A stretch of DNA of 11,815 nucleotides, taken from JARRQB01 sp965368585 (lineage in GTDB: Bacteria; Pseudomonadota; Gammaproteobacteria; Chromatiales; Chromatiaceae). Position numbers and translations under genes: made by a program. The notes under the pieces were generated by a model, which was not told where the DNA came from, did not search any database, and worked only from the letters and a program-made list of their open reading frames with translations. Positions within the stretch are counted from its first letter, which is position 1; the number at the start of each line of letters is the position of its first letter. The stretch lies in assembly GCA_965368585.1 (NCBI GenBank), contig CBDUNM010000153.1:1-11815 (forward strand). The letters run 5' to 3'. Shown here piece by piece: positions 10,122 through 11,815 of the stretch.

Positions 10122-11387
10122 TCATACCATGCACTTCTTGTGGTCGACATGGAACTGAAACTCATCACGAAAATGTTTGACGAAACTCGCCACCGGCATT
10201 GCCGCTGCGTCGCCCAAGGCACAAATCGTGCGCCCCATGATCTTTTTGGCGACGTCGTCGAGCAGGTCGAGATCCTCGTTGCGACCCCGACCGGTTTCGA
10301 TTCTGTGCACAACGCGATGCATCCACCCCGTGCCTTCCCGACAGGGCGTGCACTGTCCACACGACTCCTCGTAGTAGAAGTACGATACGCGATCCAGCAC
10401 CTTGACCATGCAATTGGTGTCGTCCATCACGATGACCGCGCCGGACCCCAGCATCGAGCCGGCAGAAGCTATGCTCTCGTAGTCCATGTTGACGTCCATC
10501 ATGACGTCGCCGGGCAGCACCGGCGCCGACGATCCACCGGGTATGACCGCCTTGATCTTTCTGTCCCCCTTCATGCCGCCCGCCAGTTCGAGCAGTTCGG
10601 CAAAAGGCGTTCCCATGGGCACTTCGTAGACGCCCGGCTTGTTCACGTTGCCCGATACCGCGAAAAGTTTGGGACCGCCGCTGCGCTCGGTACCGATCTC
10701 GCGAAACCAATCGCCGCCGTTGCGTACGATATCCGGTATGGACGCCAACGACTCGGTGTTATTGATGATCGTCGGGCGGCCGTACAGGCCGAACTGGGCC
10801 GGGAACGGCGGCTTGTAGCGCGGCTGGCCTTTTTTGCCTTCCAGCGATTCCAGCAGCGCGGTCTCCTCGCCGCAGATATAGGCGCCTGCACCCAGGTGGG
10901 TATGCAATTCGAAATCGAAGCCGCTGTCCAGAATGTTCTTGCCCAGCAGACCGGCTTCACGCGCTTCCGTCAGGGCTTCCTCGAATCGCTCGTACGGTTC
11001 GCAGAATTCCCCGCGAATGTAGTTGTACCCGGTTTCGGCGCCGATGGCATAGCCGCAGATAATCATGCCTTCGATGAGTGCGTGGGGATTGTATCGCAGC
11101 ACGTCGCGATCCTTGAAGGTGCCGGGCTCACCCTCGTCCGAATTGCACACCACGTACTTCGAGCCCGGCGCCGTGCGATTGATAAAGCTCCATTTGAGGC
11201 CGGTTGGAAAACCCGCACCACCGCGACCGCGCAAACCGGACGATTTCACCGCCTCGATCACGTTCAACGCGGGGATGTTCTCCTTCAGGATCTTTTTCAG
11301 CGCCTCGTAACCGCCTTCGGACTGGTAGGTCGACAGCAGCCAGGGGCGGTCGAGATGCAGGGTACGGAAACAAACTTCGTTCGCCAT
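10122..11387 (-). CDS. nuoF: NADH-quinone oxidoreductase subunit F (NADH- and FMN-binding)
   Basis: NuoF binds NADH and FMN and performs the first step of complex I, taking a hydride from NADH and passing electrons to 4Fe-4S cluster N3. From the chosen start the protein has 421 residues (E. coli 445). The FMN/NADH loop GRGGAGFPTGLKW lies at about 54-66, the nucleotide-binding region CNSDEGEPGTFKDR at 81-94, and GAYICGEETALLESLEG at 168-184. N3 is held by Cys343/346/349 in ESCGQCTPCREG together with Cys389. The start at 11387 (MANEVCFRT) has GGAG seven bases upstream. An in-frame ATG at 11403-11405 would add six residues (MGWSNR), overlap nuoE by 14 bases and lack a good ribosome site, so I consider it less likely. 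The gap to nuoE is 4 bp. Confidence 0.97.
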   Translation of the reverse strand: MANEVCFRTLHLDRPWLLSTYQSEGGYEALKKILKENIPALNVIEAVKSSGLRGRGGAGFPTGLKWSFINRTAPGSKYVVCNSDEGEPGTFKDRDVLRYNPHALIEGMIICGYAIGAETGYNYIRGEFCEPYERFEEALTEAREAGLLGKNILDSGFDFELHTHLGAGAYICGEETALLESLEGKKGQPRYKPPFPAQFGLYGRPTIINNTESLASIPDIVRNGGDWFREIGTERSGGPKLFAVSGNVNKPGVYEVPMGTPFAELLELAGGMKGDRKIKAVIPGGSSAPVLPGDVMMDVNMDYESIASAGSMLGSGAVIVMDDTNCMVKVLDRVSYFYYEESCGQCTPCREGTGWMHRVVHRIETGRGRNEDLDLLDDVAKKIMGRTICALGDAAAMPVASFVKHFRDEFQFHVDHKKCMV

Positions 11388-11391
11388 TCGA

Positions 11392-11815
11392 TTACTCCAG
11401 CCCATCCAGAATCGAGTCGACCAGCTCGGGCGTCAGGTTTTCGTAGTACTGCTTGCCGATCTGCATCATGGGCGCGCCGCCGCAGGCGCCCAGACACTCG
11501 ACTTCCTTCAGCGAAAAGCGTCCGTCTTTGGTGATTTCACCGAACCCGATGCCCAGACGTTCGCGCAGATGTTCGACGATGCCGTCGGAACCGCACACCA
11601 TGCAGGAGACATTGGTACACACACAGATCTTGTGCTTGCCGACGGGCTTGAGCTCGTACATCGAGTAGAAAGTGGCGACTTCGTAGACCGCAATGGGCGG
11701 CATATCCAGATAATCCGCCACCTGATCCATCAACGCTTCGGTCAGATATCCGCCATTGGACTCCTGCACGATCATCAGCGCGGCCATGCAGGCCGACTGC
11801 TGCCAGCCTTCAGGG
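11392..11815 (-). CDS. nuoE: NADH-quinone oxidoreductase subunit E, 5' end outside the window
   Basis: NuoE is the 24-kDa-type subunit of the NADH dehydrogenase module. It pairs with NuoF and holds 2Fe-2S cluster N1a, near FMN. About 140 residues are visible. The reading frame stays open through the right edge, with PEGWQQSAC ahead of the first internal Met (11785-11787). That matches the conserved N-terminal region of the family, so this Met is not the start, and roughly 20-30 residues are probably missing. Cluster ligands follow the expected pattern: Cys-x4-Cys in CTNVSC and Cys-x3-Cys in CLGAC, followed by GGAPMMQI. The thioredoxin-like fold segment PPIAVYEVATFYSMYELKPVG is intact. It stops with TAA four bases before nuoF. 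nuoA-D would be expected further upstream, off the right edge. Confidence 0.96.
   Translation of the reverse strand, partial: PEGWQQSACMAALMIVQESNGGYLTEALMDQVADYLDMPPIAVYEVATFYSMYELKPVGKHKICVCTNVSCMVCGSDGIVEHLRERLGIGFGEITKDGRFSLKEVECLGACGGAPMMQIGKQYYENLTPELVDSILDGLE
11395..11398 (-). promoter_or_regulatory. Ribosome binding site GGAG deciding the nuoF start
   Basis: The minus strand reads GGAG-TAATCGA-ATG, a seven-base spacing to the ATG at 11385-11387, with the nuoE TAA stop lying in the spacer. This favours that ATG over the in-frame one 18 bases upstream. Confidence 0.6.

Overview
The window is the distal part of a bacterial respiratory complex I (NADH:quinone oxidoreductase, Nuo) operon, followed by an initiator tRNA gene. 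Everything recognisable lies on the minus strand, so the operon reads from the right edge to the left: nuoE (5' end cut by the window) - nuoF - nuoG - nuoH - nuoI - nuoJ - nuoK - nuoL - nuoM - nuoN, then a rho-independent terminator, a probable promoter and tRNA-fMet(CAU) at the left edge.

The DNA is GC-rich (roughly 60% by eye). The proteins are of the 'mitochondrial-type' Nuo group: NuoI has the TYKY-like N-terminus and NuoG lacks the N7 cluster cysteines. That group is typical of alpha-, beta- and many non-enteric gammaproteobacteria, unlike the E. coli type. Finding nuoN next to tRNA-fMet points to a gammaproteobacterium in which rimP-nusA-infB would follow beyond the left edge. The species cannot be named from the sequence.

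Right third (about 7.7-11.8 kb): peripheral-arm subunits. NuoE (N1a 2Fe-2S) and NuoF (FMN, NADH site, N3 4Fe-4S) form the NADH dehydrogenase module. NuoG carries N1b, N4 and N5. Middle (about 5.2-7.7 kb): NuoH forms the quinone chamber, NuoI carries N6a and N6b and links the two arms, and NuoJ and NuoK are small membrane subunits. Left part (0.2-5.2 kb): NuoL, NuoM and NuoN, three antiporter-like proton-pumping subunits. Electrons go NADH -> FMN (F) -> Fe-S chain (F, G, I, plus NuoB off the window) -> quinone at NuoH/NuoD, and this drives pumping in H/J/K/N/M/L. NuoA-D should lie beyond the right edge.

The genes are tightly packed: G/H overlap by 4 bases, J/K by 1 base, and the other gaps are 4-31 bp, except for a 78-bp gap between nuoF and nuoG. 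No stretch over 300 bp lacks a gene. I see no mobile element, CRISPR array, inserted gene or broken gene. This is an ordinary core-metabolism region, and the findings concern fine structure (start sites, cluster loss, operon end), not a new system.
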